DNA of 64,000 nt, from assembly GCF_009389715.1 (NCBI RefSeq), contig NC_052407.1:9086475-9150474 (forward strand). Direction: 5' to 3'. Positions 1 through 12,146 of this stretch are shown piece by piece. The notes under the pieces are model-generated. The model saw only the letters and a list, made by a program, of their open reading frames with translations, was not told the origin of the DNA and searched no databases. Source of the DNA: Phoenix dactylifera (lineage: Eukaryota > Streptophyta > Magnoliopsida > Arecales > Arecaceae). A program made the position numbers and the translations under genes. Each line of letters opens with the position of its first letter. Positions within the stretch are counted from its first letter, which is position 1.

Positions 1-760
1 CTGAGCCAGAGTAGAGTTGTATTACTGAGTTAGTTAAGTTAGTTTCAGACTTGCTTATAAATAGCTATCTTCATGTTGTAATATGTGTAATTTTTGGAAG
101 AAATAAAACTTTAGTCTTCCGCTTTCTATCGTTTTCTTCTCTGTTCAAAGTATCACTTCTTTGTTACTTGATCCCGAGAGGGAGGAGAGACTGGTTGAGG
201 AGGGACACTCGCAAATATAAAGAGGCGGGGAGCAAGGAAAGAGGGGAGGGGTTGGCAAGCATGAAAAGGCGACGTTCTTGATAATCTTATCAAGGCTGGG
301 ACCGAGGATGCATTCAAGGTGGGAGGAGCCCCATGGGCTAGGTAAAAGCCATGGCAGATGTCAGAAGAGATCAAACTAGAGTGACAATCGTTGGAGTAAC
401 ATAGGAAAAGTCAGAAAGAGTGATAAAGATCGCCAGCCTAGACTAAAAATAGCTTTAGATCTAGCCAATGATGATTGGCTTTAAGAGCATCCGAAGAGGA
501 GAGAGATGGGCAAAGGGAGAAAGGAGGAGAAAGAGAGAAATAGGAGAGGGAAGGAGAGGAGATTCGATTGCCGGCCGGAATCGGCCGACCGTCGGGAAGA
601 CATACTAGATGGGCGCTTATTTTTGCAAAAGGATGAAACCGAAAATGGAGGGGAAGGGAAGGGAAAGTACCTCACCCAAGCTCGATACCTTCAGTTTTGA
701 GAGCGGAAGTCGTAGATGAGGTTGGCAGACCTGTTGTAGTGGAAGAATTCTAAAATATGG
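1..760. other. No gene seen; possible old LTR end at 1-147
   Basis: I recognise no gene here. The first 147 bases look like the end of a copia-type LTR: an AAATAAAA motif near 105, a pyrimidine-rich stretch, and a TTCA end before a degenerate TATCA-containing sequence that could be a primer binding site. From about 480 to 675 the plus strand is purine-rich, so the ORFs there are low-complexity. The LTR reading is weak because no partner LTR is in the window. Confidence 0.3.
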
Positions 761-1076
761 GTAGTTGCAAAGTTCGATAAAAAGAGAGGATCAGCTTAAT
801 TTCCATTTTTGTTTACATGACATTATTATTTATATTTATGTAATACAAGTTTGTTTGCATTGGTTTGTTTGTTTTAAATGTGTACTTAGATGCATATGTT
901 TGGGAGCCGTTCTTAAAATAAAGGAAAAAAGAAAAACTAAACTGATGTGTACTCAAATGTATAATCTTGAAAAATTATAATCAGCTTCAATTTAATGGGT
1001 GAAAAGACACCTACATACAAAAGCCAAACTAATAGTTTTTGGTTGCAAGATCTTCTATTGTTTCTTACTTATGATG

Positions 1077-1370
1077 GTTTCTATTGTTCATACGATGGCC
1101 ATGGAACCATTCAGGGGTCACTAAATGAAACATGAGAAACAAATTTACAGAAAAGCCCAGATTTCGTATTTGCATGGTTAATGGAATTTGATCATCAAAT
1201 TGTCTATGGTTTATTGCTTATAATAATCTTCAGCTTCCATACAGTGAACCATTTGTCACTATATGAAACATGAAAAAAAAGGTTTATATAGCAAGGTCCA
1301 AATTCTATGAACCAGCCCGGGTTCACCATATTAAGCATGACTAATGAGATTTGATCATCAAATCTTCGGT
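1077..1370. repeat. Imperfect direct duplication with two 17-nt palindromes
   Basis: Two diverged copies (about 1077-1205 and 1220-1370) share blocks such as CACTA-ATGAAACATGA and end in perfect 17-nt palindromes at 1185-1201 and 1348-1364. The palindromes differ only in the outer pair, A-T in one and G-C in the other. I see no coding potential. Confidence 0.5.
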
Positions 1371-1578
1371 GACTTCAACCTTGGAAACGCAGTTTGGTGG
1401 GTTCTATGTCTGTTGAGTGATGAAATAATAGATGACACTCTTTGAAAAGAAGAAGAAGAAAGAATATGTTTGGAAGAGATGCTGAAGACCATTTATCCAA
1501 GAGGCTATTTTGCTGGCACTGTTAGAATTGCCAATGTATGCGGCTACAAATTTGTGAATTCAGGCCCAATACCCAATT

Positions 1579-1580
<2 letters not shown>

Positions 1581-1656
<76 letters not shown>
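1581..1656. repeat. Compound microsatellite (TC)24(TG)14
   Basis: An uninterrupted TC run at 1581-1628 passes directly into a TG run at 1629-1656. The flanks are ordinary AT-rich sequence. Confidence 0.98.
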
Positions 1657-1657
<1 letters not shown>

Positions 1658-1659
<2 letters not shown>

Positions 1660-4519
1660 ATTGGAGATAAGCTGAACGGAAGCCACATTTTGAGGCTTGA
1701 CATATGACCGGCCAAATACTAGTGGTTTACGAAAAGAAAGACCGATTACTTTGTGGCAGCCGCACGTACGCCGGCTCATGAATGGCACGTTCACAGCGTC
1801 TCACGTCTCGTAGGCTATGCATGCCATACGTTAAAACTCGATTGCTTATCTTATTTGTACTAATTTTTATTTTATTTTATTTTTATTATCTATTTCAATA
1901 CTAATAAGAATGGTTTGTGTTTTAGTGCAACTTTACGTTGAGCCTTAAGCTTTATATATGAGTTTATTTTGTAGTTGGAGTGGGATGTTGATATTTTTGT
2001 TTGTAGCATAATATTTTATATATAAAATAAGAGAAAATTACTTGAAGAGAAGGAGAAGGTGGAATATGTTGGAGAGACGTAAGACTTCCTTACGAAAGAA
2101 AATCAAATTATTTATTTCAGTTTTTATTTCTTTTTAAATAAATTTATTTTTGCTTCCAAATTTTTTATTTCATTATTACTTCTTTTTGCAATTTTCTGCA
2201 AATATTTTTTTCTTGTATTTAATATTTGTTCTAGATCTTAGACGGGCATAATCGATCTACTCCGAATAGTGTGCCATTGTACAATGCATGGACTAATAAT
2301 CGAAAGAGTGAACATGGAGGCTTGGATGCCAAATGAAATTGGACCAGGAAAAAATATTGCCAAAGCAAAGTTTATGTTCGAATTTTGCTGGATAATTGGA
2401 TCCTCTCTAGTTCGATGTCGGACAAGAAAAATCAGTTTTTTGATTTCAGATTCTCTCCATAATAGATCCTTATAGGTCCTCTCCAGACCACCGGGAAATT
2501 TGAGAGGATCCCAACTTTTTATTTTCTCTCTTTTCAATGAATATTCAATAAAATTAGCTCATTTAGGTAGTCTGCAAGCTTAGATTAAACATACACTTTT
2601 GAGCCCATCCATCTATAATGCCCATATTTATCAGTAGAATCTTAACTTAGTATCAAAACCCATTGATTTTTCTTGCCTATGTAAACCTTCACACACATGC
2701 TTACTAATCTATATATTGCTTTTCATTTCAGATTCTATCCCTCAAAATCTACGCGTGAGAGAAAATATTGAAGAATAATAGTTCCATATCGGATAGATTA
2801 AAAATTCTAATGATGCTTATATACTCTTAGACTCATCTAACTAAATGTATGGATTTTTAGATAGGATCTTAGAATGATTTGTTTGCTGCTTGCATAATGG
2901 ATCCTAATATACCTAGATTAAACATACATGGCTGAACCCAACTTGATCACTAGGGATAGAAACTAACCTAGTTGTCGTGTAAGCATTGACATACACCCCC
3001 ATCACATATTCACTTTACAACTTCATAAAAATCATAGTTTATTATTAATAATTTCATTTTTTTTTGCCATGCCGTAGTCTTTGAAAACAATAAATTATTA
3101 TATGATGCTTCATTCCATCTATATTATTTATTCTTTTAAGAATGACGTTTCATGAATTTGCAGAAACCACATAAATAATATAATTTTAAAATTATTTTTT
3201 TATCTTTTTTATCTAGATAAATGTATAAGTTCAAACTATAGTGTAATTAATTCCATGACTATTGTATCAAGAAATTATAATTATGATATATTATTCTTGT
3301 TTTTCCTTTTTCAGCTTTTGGCCCTCATTATATGACCAAACTGAGCTCGCCAGAAGCTCTAGATCTATACATGATTATATAAATCCCAAATCCAATGCGT
3401 TAAACACTAAACTCTTGGTCATTATGTGAATAAGAATCCCATCCTAATAATCTAACAAGAGATATTAAGTAAATCACGACAAGAAAAAACCATAATTAAA
3501 CAAAGATTTCCTCGTTGCAGAGATTAATCCCATCCCCGTTGGCAAAAGCCAAGAACTAGTGTCCAAAGGGGTTTCCTTACATGAACCAAAAGCAACCATG
3601 TCTGAGTGACGGCAAGGCCACATGATCTTTAGATCTTTCCAAAGCAACATATCTCCTGTTCGTGTTCATTGAATCTCCATCTTTTTATTCCTTAATTCCA
3701 GAGAAATGGACAAGAAGGACGGCCAAGGCCAGCCAGGCCATGTCCCACCCAAGAAAGAGTAATCCCAAAGCTATGTCAACCAAAAGGATCCTATTCCTCG
3801 AGACCAATTGATGAACAATAAGAAGCAATAACAAAAGTACTCGATGATTCAGCTCCAAGCGTAAGCGTGACTTACTGACTTCTAGGGGCAAGACACCATG
3901 TGTTGCCACGATGCGAAAAGGGAGGCATTGGGATTGATATTATCATTATTACTATTTCTTTAGAATCTCTGTGTGATGCAATGCCCAAGGCCACAAGAAG
4001 ACTGAAGAATAGAAGGGAAGAAGGGTGGAAGAATGTGGCTTCTTTTGAGGCCACATTGTGAGGTCATGGCTCGTCAGTTTTGATTCTTTTGAGAAGCCTT
4101 GAGGCTTGAGGGGGTTGAGGAATGGGTGGCGTGATAGGTCCGTGCCGGCCGGAATCGAGCCCCGAGACAACTTGGGCGTGCCCAAGGAATAGCTTGACGT
4201 GGGATCCGAAACTGGCCGCCCCACGGGACTCTTCTTCCACTGTTTTGCTTGGCATGCGGGGGAACACATGAGAGAGAAGTCAATGGGCTATGGACTAGAA
4301 TAGTAATAGATTGTACAGTTTGTTGCTATTTTTGCACATTACATTTAGAATTTTTTTTTTTAATGTATAAAATCTTTACTTATTCTGAGTTACAAATTGA
4401 TCCGGATAAAATTATATTTATTTTCAAAATGGTCCTAAAGTTCGATCAACTCTAACGGACGAGTGGATGATCATTTCTTCATTTACTTAGAGACCACCCT
4501 CATTGTACACACCCTTCTG
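1658..4519. other. Intergenic, AT-rich, no gene recognised
   Basis: This is mostly AT-rich sequence with poly(T) runs. A possible small inverted-repeat element lies at 2399-2511. Short ORFs at 3685-3909 and 3952-4283 on the minus strand resemble no family I know. Confidence 0.6.
2399..2511. mobile_element. Possible MITE-like element with 10-bp inverted ends
   Basis: GGATCCTCTC at 2399-2408 is matched by its exact reverse complement at 2502-2511, 93 bp away. A short insert with perfect 10-bp termini fits a MITE remnant. No clear target-site duplication is visible, so chance is not excluded. Confidence 0.3.
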
Positions 4520-5097
4520 ACCTACCACCATCTTTTTTTCTTTTCTTTCTTTTGGCACATCGACGGCTCACACCAGACCAGGGCCGGCCCAATCTTAAGG
4601 CGACTTAAGCGGTCGCCTAAAGCCCCGACCTAAAGAAGGCTCACCGCAGAAAAGACCTCAAAGATAAAATGGAAAGAAAAAAGGCCTCCCTATGAGTTCG
4701 CCTTAGACTGGCCCCCTGCAGGAAAAGCCTCTAAGGTAAAATGGCCTTAGGCCCCCAAATACATTAGTATTTGGACCGCTCATGCACCAGACAGGTGTGG
4801 ATACAGCCAACAAAATCAGAAAACAAAATATTGCGCAAAAGCATAGGCACAGCTCCGTGGTCTATCCAGGAGAAACCTCCAAAGTGATGAGGCGCGAAGG
4901 AAGCAACCCAGTCTACAACACCGTTCGCTTCCCAATATATGTGCGTGGCCTGATAAGAGTTAGCCTCCCCCAGTGCCCTGCAAATAAAGTGGAGCAATGA
5001 TAGATCCTCGACTGAACACTTCCGTCTCCAAATCCACTCAATCACTATGGTCGAATCCCCCTCGAGGAGGAGGCGACCCGCAACCTACCACCATCTT
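4520..5097 (-). mobile_element. 5'-truncated L1-type LINE with 15-bp TSD
   Basis: The insertion occupies 4535-5082 on the minus strand. It is flanked by an exact 15-bp direct repeat (ACCTACCACCATCTT at 4520-4534 and 5083-5097). A T-rich tail at 4532-4553 is the poly(A) tail in element orientation. The coding part (about 4764-5077) gives the C-terminal RNase H region of a plant LINE polyprotein, with LEGDSTIVIEWIW, EANGVVDWVASFA and LLRNILFSDFVGCIHT. Between tail and coding end, at about 4582-4750, is a piece that begins with the hAT-type terminus CAGGGCCGGCCC; it may be a nested hAT end or part of the 3' UTR. Confidence 0.85.
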
Positions 5098-5845
5098 ACA
5101 CCGACGAGTTTTTATTGAGTAGGTGATCTGGGCGCTGCTCTGATTCCTAAATCGGACTTAGTTCTTCGTCTTCTTCATCGATGCCTACCCTAATTCATCT
5201 AATCCTCCAACCCTAGCTCGGTCCCTTCAATTACACCCTCTTTCACCACAATCTAAGCCTTAATTAAGTTGATTGTAGGGTTAATTTGACCAACACAAAA
5301 CTACCATATCAGGTAATGGACACAATAGTGTTCTCAATGGGTCCAAAGGGGTTTGGCTAGGTTTGATTGACCATGGCCAAGATCAAATAGCCCAACAGTG
5401 GTGACTCGGACTGCATCAGGGGAGAACATGCAAAAAGCAATGATCAATAGATGGTGGCAAGGCTTGTGGGGATGCCAATAAGGCTCAGAGGGGAAATGCT
5501 AATGTTCATTGTCAGGCTCTACAATAAGAATTAAAATGGAGGGCTGGGGATGGAGTGACATTTAGGGGCTGTAGTACCTTTCGTACATTCTAGTAGTGCA
5601 CATGAGCTGCGCATTAATTCGTACTGGCAACAATTCTGGAAGTATGGTGGGGCTTGCCATCGAGTGGACCAGTTTAACTAGAGATCATGGTTACTATGGT
5701 AAATGGAAGCCTAACAGAAGGTCTGTTTTGCAAATAAACATGCTTTATCTGGTTTGATTTGCAAATATATAAAGAGGAGGTCTTATATGCAATATTGGCA
5801 GAATTCTGGGTTTGGTATGCAAAAAACTTTAGGTTCTACACGCTG
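5098..5845. other. Intergenic, no gene recognised
   Basis: This is mixed-composition sequence between two LINE fragments. I find no ORF with recognisable similarity, no RNA gene and no clear repeat. Confidence 0.5.
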
Positions 5846-6660
5846 AAATAACTTTTTTATTTTTTTAAAATCGGATATATTAAATCAATCTAATCAAAAT
5901 ACATATGTGTGAATCAGAATATAAAATCTACAAAAAATATAAAGAAATTTTCCATACAATCATCTAGAAAATAGTTATATATATCGCTATCCAATTAGCT
6001 GTACTATTTGCTTTTCTGTGGACATAAGTTATCTCATAAGATAGTGAAAAAGTAGCAATACTCTAGCAATCGTATGGTATTGGATAGGAAGTAATCACAA
6101 TTGCTAATAGTAGAGAAAACTATCTAACCACAGTCATCAAGTCACCTTCAAGTATAATATGGGTAGCTTTCAAATGCATCATTGCAATCTTTAATCCTTT
6201 TCAAGCAGCACATAAATTAGCCATTGGTACTGTCTCAAACAAATGGACTTCCACTGCTGCCACTAGTGCACCACTTGTATTTCTAATGACAAAACTAATA
6301 CCACCAAACCCATCTTTATTGAAAATTAACTTTGAGAAAAGAAGGAAGTGGTGGCTCCCAAGAAAAATAAATCATTTGAGGAGATGTAGAGACCGTGGGA
6401 AAGAAGCCGCACTTTTCTCCCGCTATCAAAGAATCTTTAGTAGCAACTTTAAAGCACTCGCTTATTTCTAGCCAACTAAATCTAATATACAATATAGGAC
6501 AGTAACACTGCCTTATAACTTTGGCTATCCATCATAGATTTCTCTTTAACCTTCTGAATAAACTCATCGATAGATAGCATTGGGATAACATGAGCATCAG
6601 AAATAAGGGCCTGTCTCCAAATCTGCTAAAATAACTTTTAATAATCTTTTTTTTGACATA
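5846..6660 (-). mobile_element. Degenerate L1-type LINE, RNase H region
   Basis: Read on the minus strand, broken frames recover a plant LINE RNase H domain in order: ISFVIRNTSGALVAA (about 6300-6240), AALKGLKIAMM-like residues, then ATHIILEGDLMTVV (about 6165-6125) and HRKANSTANWIA (about 6030-5995). An LYSD-like C-terminal end follows and then an A-rich tail at about 5868-5846 in element orientation. Stops and frameshifts are frequent, so this is an old remnant. The upstream zinc-binding and linker part probably extends to about 6660. Confidence 0.65.
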
Positions 6661-8163
6661 TACTTATGCTCCTTGGGGTGCTTGTCACGTATCAGCAATC
6701 ATAAATCCCATAGTTAAATATCAAGACTAATCTATTGGAAGTGATTAATATTAAAAATAGGATGTGATATACGTGCACTCTGTGGTATGATCTACCATAT
6801 GAAGATTTAGGCATTTTTCTCCATCGTTGGAAGTAATAAGGTACAGAACTGCCTTATTTTTACTCGTACAATATTGAATTCATGCCTAAGCCCCCTTATG
6901 CTATTTAAAATTCTAACTCTGAAAATTGTACCTGACAAAATAGTATAATATCAATGCAAGAGAGACAGAGAAGGGGGATGCAATGTATTAAATTACAAGA
7001 CATAATTACATAGCATATATGTGCATTTGAAAAGCCTAGCACTGAAACTAATGAGGTTTAGCATGTGGAATTATAGGCATGTTGTTGGATAATGATGCTT
7101 ACGCTTTATAAACTATATATAAAAATTAGTCACCAATCAAACCTATCAACTTACGATCTTGCATAATTTAAAAATAGTGTCATCCAGTCTTCCCTTCTTA
7201 GATTGCGTGTATCTGAATGGTTGGGTCCCCCCACCACAAGTAAGTGCACCTAAACCAATTATTACGGGAACAAGATTGCCATGAGATGGAACACCTCATA
7301 ATTTGGTCTTCCCGTATTTGCGGCTGGAGTAAAGATAAAGAACAAACTACATGATGGATGAACTCGACTCAGATCACCATTTTTATCTTCTTCTCAAAAG
7401 GTATATCACCATTTCATCAGCCATCACCATATTTAACAATACATGAGGAAAATTGGCCATTGCTGCAAGCCATAGTGCATGGACTATTGCAAAAAGAGAA
7501 AGTCGATAGTATAAAGTATAAACCCTCGTTAAAGTTCTTTCTTTGAGAATTAAAAGTCTAATCATCAAGACCTTGTTTCTAAAGTAGAGGTACCAAAAGT
7601 AGCTTTAATCTCTTTTGCTTCCTTTTATTATTACCCAGGTCATTAACAAAAGGCCATAGCTTTAGTCTCTTTGCCTTGCGAGGAGCTTTTAATTCCATTG
7701 CTCGTTACATAATTTGATCAATTATGCTCGACGTATTGACTTGTTATGACTCTCTTATGATATTGTGGTGGGTCCATGGCTCGTGCTTTTGAGAAGCCTC
7801 GCGGGACCCATCACCCCGTACTTCTGCGCCTTCTCTCGCCGGCAACGCGTGCACCGATGTCCGGCCTTCGCCTGGCATTTGAGTCCGGGGGGAGTGTCCG
7901 TGGGACCGCTTAGCGTGCGATGATGCGGAACGCCATTGATGCTCACGACCAACAACTTCTTTTTTCTTTCTTTCTTTCTTTTCTAAGGGCGTATTACTTT
8001 ATATCCATCCATTGCTTTCATGGGATTGGATCTACGGGCCTTTGCCTCGCTTAAAGAGACCTTTGTCAGTACACACCGAGGACCAAGTTAGCCCTTTCCT
8101 CTTCCCAAAGAAACGGATAGATTTGTACTATTATGGCAATTATGCACACACACTGACGTGTCC
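6661..8163. other. Intergenic, no gene recognised
   Basis: This is AT-rich DNA. A block at about 7755-7830 shares a short stretch (AGGCTTCTCAAAAG followed by ACGAGCCATG on the minus strand) with 4068-4110. That may be a shared old repeat. I see no gene. Confidence 0.5.
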
Positions 8164-8210
8164 TTACTTGTTTTTTTTTTTTTTTTTTGGTAAGATGTCA
8201 TTGCTTGTTT
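8164..8210 (-). mobile_element. Candidate ultra-short poly(A) insertion
   Basis: A run of 18 T at 8171-8188 followed by about 15 bases is bracketed by near-identical 10-mers, TTACTTGTTT (8164-8173) and TTGCTTGTTT (8201-8210). In minus orientation it reads as a few bases ending in ...TTACC, then poly(A), then the duplication. That is the layout of a severely 5'-truncated LINE or SINE copy. The duplication overlaps the T run, which weakens the case. Confidence 0.4.
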
Positions 8211-9515
8211 CAGTGGTGGTTACCAAGCCACTGTTCCTTTTTCTCTTTTTTTTTAATTTTATTTATTGTATTCATGCATATTTTGTGAAAGACATCACTG
8301 TACTGGAAGAAAAAATATTGCACTTTTGCTAAGTAAATGCAATGGCATCATGGTCTTCATGCACCAGTTTGTTGATCCATTGAGACTGATTATAGATGAT
8401 GGATATAAGTTGGTAAAATCAAATAGAATTGTGATGTTTGATTTTTATTTAAATTTGGGAAATGGAACATGGTGAATTTTAATGGCCTTTGCTGAAGGCA
8501 CAGATTAAAAAAAAGGGATAAAAATTAAAATAGAAGAATTAAGATTTGCATGGCAGGATATTTCGATAACTGAAAATGGGATTTTTTTTTGTTTAAACGA
8601 GTAAAATAAATGAGAGAGGGATTGCAAATGAATTTAGTTTTGTGCAAGGTCAATGAGTGTATTTAGTACATGCAACCGAGCTGAATGCCCGCTTCAACAA
8701 TAATAATAATACAAAAAATCCAAAGTAGAAGATCAAAATTTTTTGCTTGAATTCTCTGATTTGCCTCCATGTCTTCTTATAATTCTACACAGTTATCATA
8801 GAGCCAAAATCATCATGGACAGTACTCTTGCTGTGGAGACAAAAACACCCATCTTTTTCCAAGGAATCTAACACGCGTAATTGAAAGTATCTCAACAAAT
8901 AGGAAAACACGGACCAATCTCCCTGCAGGAACAAGCCTCCATATCTTGTTCCTGGTTCAGAGACCCCACTCATACCCTCTATATCAGATCTCACAATCAA
9001 GGACCCACAAATCAAGGAAGCCTCAAATCCTGCTAATGGATGATAGAGTGCACCGGCAGGACAAATTTAATCGTCGTTAAAAATCCGTTTCCGATTCTGA
9101 GCTTAGATTTACATGAAAGAATTATTATGAGCTGATGAAACTTCGAAGCTCCTGTACAAACATAAAAGTGCACTCATTGGTTGCACACAGGCCCTTCTCG
9201 AGCTGATGGTAATAAGCAAGGTGCCTTCTTGATGCAGTTACAATTGTAAACATAGAAGATATTCTCATGTGGAAGTGTTACACCCCCTGCCAAATTCTAT
9301 GTACAAGAACTGAATCTTAATCCACATGAGACACTGAAACAACTGGTAATGATCATTAGAGTTCCAGGGACATAGTTTACCATCGCAGGTTTAGCTGTTC
9401 TGTTTGATGGTTATCTGGATTAGTGCTCCTTAATTTTCCAATGCAACATATAACAAGTAGGTCTACTTAACTTTAGTCCTGTACTTTATTGGCACTGTTT
9501 GGGACATCTTTTCCC
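8211..9515. other. Intergenic, no gene recognised
   Basis: AT-rich sequence with a short TAA microsatellite near 8697-8712. A 76-codon minus-strand ORF (8785-9015) has no recognisable motif and is probably fortuitous. Confidence 0.5.
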
Positions 9516-9735
9516 TCATGCACTTGAACTGCAATGGCTAGGAGACTGGGATTTCTTTGGCATGCCCTCGGAGCCCACTAAAATATTCTGCTGAGAGCCT
9601 GTAGGAGGAACCTTATGTACTTCCTGTCTCACTGGATTGGGAATAAGAAGATTGTTGTTTTCATCCGAAGGTAAACTGTGGCCGAAGGGAGAATATGAGA
9701 ATGAGGAAGACTTGACTTCTTCATTGATGCAGCTC
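9516..9735 (-). CDS. Candidate terminal exon, unknown protein
   Basis: On the minus strand about 70 codons stay open and end in a TGA at 9516-9518. They are preceded by an AG that could be a splice acceptor near 9736. The peptide is rich in Ser, Pro and Asn (for example FSYSPFGHSLPSDENNN and PPTGSQQNILVGSEG) and ends SPSHCSSSA. The composition looks protein-like, but I know no family for it and can assign no upstream exons. It could equally be an open stretch in non-coding DNA. Confidence 0.25.
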
Positions 9736-11338
9736 TATGTTCTCCCCTCCCTCTTCATAGCTAATAGCAGCTAATCATAGATATTTACAGGTGAGAATGC
9801 CTACTTACTCTTATATCTTCCTCCTCTTTTCATCGGCCATGAGCTCTTTCGATTCCTCTCTTATTAAGCTTGTGCAGAGAATGTTAATCATATAGGAAGT
9901 GATTGCAAAACTTCTCTTTTATTTTTAGATGTTTTAAGCATGTACTTGTTTAAAGCAGTTTTCTTCGGATGATACTCTCTTCCTGTATAGTTTTAAGCTT
10001 CAGTAAGAAAGAAGAGGCTTCTCTATTATGATGCCTTCCATATTTAAAACCTATTTGATTTTTTTTTAATTTCTTTTTAGTTTTACTCTTATTATTATCA
10101 TCACTACTACTTTTGTTATTATTAACATTATTATCATCGAGGTAAGCAATAGTTCTTGCAATGTTTTATAAATATGTGTTCTGAATGTACACAATTCACC
10201 ATCCATTATGGATCTCTGCTATGTGACCTAAGGAATCGTCGCAATTTATTGGAAGTAATGTGTTTTCTGTACTGGCAAGATGGTGGATTCTTCACCTGAC
10301 TTCTGTTTAGAGAGACGCACTCAAAGAAATTAATGCAATCTTGCCACTTTTCCTTCAACATATAACAATATCCCTACTGATAAACAGATGACAAGCCAAA
10401 AATATGCGGCCAATTACTTTAGAATACCTAAAACAACCACTCCTAAAGTTTAGCTAATCTCATTAATCGGGCAAATGGACTTGCTGTCCCTTTGTTGGCA
10501 ATGCAGAATTATGTTGGTAGATCTGTTTTGCTATTCATTTTAACGGCAGTGTGTTCCTGGAGACTGCACGAAGTAGCTGATATGCATCTGATCATGTAAA
10601 TTTTAATCCCTAAGACAAGTTTAAGATGGCAATCCCAAAAATCTCGAAGATATGGTACCATGGAATTGGTCTGAAGTTTTTCAACAGGTTTGCATCTCAC
10701 TACATCCAGGCTTGGCTGCCTTTCCATGATTGCTTATAATTACTTTTGGCATTGGATTACTTTGGAAGATGTTGCTCCATTATGCTTACTTTGATGCATA
10801 ATAGACATTTGAATTTTTCTCCATCTCATACTTTTTATCATTCCCTTATTTATTAGGACATCAGAAATAGAATCTATAATTTATATAATGCTGCACTACT
10901 ACAATTTATTCCTCCCAATCATATGACATCCAGCAACCAACTTAATGAATGAATGAGATTCCCAGAACATGAAGAAATTCTCTGCACTTACTCATATGAT
11001 GCCATTGATGGAATCTAGTTTGTCTACTATAAAGTCAGAATTTGCCGCAACAAACTAGAGAAGTATAGCCAAGAAGGAAAAACACCTTAGCAGGAATATT
11101 GTAAACCTATCTCATTGGAGCACACCATTGCTGAAAGTGGATTGCCAAGTGTCAGAATAACTTTGTAATTTTATCACCATCTCTTTGCTCTGCTCAAAAT
11201 GTCAGATAGAATCTGAGCTTTTTCCTTTATGTTGTTATCTTGGCCATCAGTTCCAATCTTTGCAATCATCATGAGGCATCTGATTAAGTGCTAAAACCAG
11301 ACAATCGTCGTCCATGACTTTGAATCTGAATACGTGCA
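9736..11338. other. Upstream region and possible 5' UTR introns of the 11.5 kb gene
   Basis: I recognise no coding exon. The stretch contains ATT/ATC-rich simple sequence near 10080-10140. It ends in a good acceptor (ACGTGCAG at about 11331-11338), which suggests the 5' UTR of the next gene is split by an intron here. Confidence 0.4.
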
Positions 11339-11505
11339 GGGTTCGATCAGCATTTCAAAATCGAAAGCTACCGAGCATAATCGCAACAAATCGACATCTA
11401 ATTGACATCCATCTTCGGCAAAGTACTAATCGGAGATACGCAAACCAAATTGTGAAATTGTGACTGGCCGCAGGGAGGCACCAATAGACAGTCCACAGAA
11501 GACTG
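11339..11505 (+). promoter_or_regulatory. Probable 5' UTR exon
   Basis: The sequence between a strong acceptor (TGCAG ending at 11338) and the ATG at 11506 is continuous with the first coding exon. It has no upstream in-frame coding extension I could support. Confidence 0.45.
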
Positions 11506-12146
11506 ATGGAGAAGTTTCTGAGGAACTATGATCACAAAGAACGAATGAAAATGGCCATCCTGAAGCATGAAGAAACCTTCAGACAGCAGGTAGGTTCTCC
11601 ACAGCTGAGCTCCCCTCTTCCCTTCACCTGTTTGGCCATTTTCTGTCCAAGTCTGAAAGCTTAAATATTTGTTCTTTATATACGGATCAGGTCCATGAAC
11701 TCCATCGCTTGTATAGAGTTCAGAAGCTACTGATGAGTGATATGAAAAATACTAAGCTGAAGAAACAAAAACACAGAAGGCCTCATCGGCCTCTTAATCT
11801 GGAACTCCCAGCAGAAGAGTACATAGTAAATGCTGAAGAAGAGGTGATGTTAGATATTGAACAAGAGAGCGATGTAGAGCTAACGCTGGCCATAGGAGGC
11901 AGCCGGAAGAAGAGAGATGGAACTCCTTTTACTTCCGAGTCAGGAACGAGTTTTTCCTCATCTTCAACCGAGTCGAGTGGGATGAAATCAAGAGGCCTTG
12001 AATGGAGGCTGCAGCAGGCGCAAGACATAAACCTTGGCTTTCCAAATGAGAGGGACGGTCCCTTTAATGTTGAAGAAGGAATGAAACAGGATGGGCTGAA
12101 GCAGCCACCCTGGCTCGTCCGATGTTTGAGCCTCAAGATGGCATGA
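11506..12146 (+). CDS. Plant-specific HELHRLYRVQ-motif protein with EAR-like motifs
   Basis: Two exons, 11506-11589 and 11691-12146, join in phase 0 through a GTAGGT donor and a TCAG acceptor. They give 179 residues. The first exon starts MEKFLRNYDHKERMKMAIL. The second starts VHELHRLYRVQKLLM, a conserved motif of plant proteins related to the DUF863 group. LNLELP (about residue 60) and DVELTLAIG (about residue 86) are LxLxL-type motifs like EAR repression motifs. A Ser/Thr-rich linker follows, then a conserved-looking C-terminus PPWLVRCLSLKMA. The start was chosen because it is the first ATG after the likely 5' UTR exon (from about 11339) and gives the expected N-terminal helix. Nuclear repressor-type function is an inference from the EAR-like motifs only; the family is poorly characterised. 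Confidence 0.8.

Noticed and set aside
3685-3909. Leucine-rich 74-codon minus-strand ORF
   Set aside because: Hydrophobic composition only, no motif, no neighbouring exon; not supported as a gene.
7581-7602. Another micro-insertion (AAAGTAG around AGGTACCA)
   Set aside because: The flanking match is only 7 bp and the tail has four A's shared with the repeat; chance is too likely.
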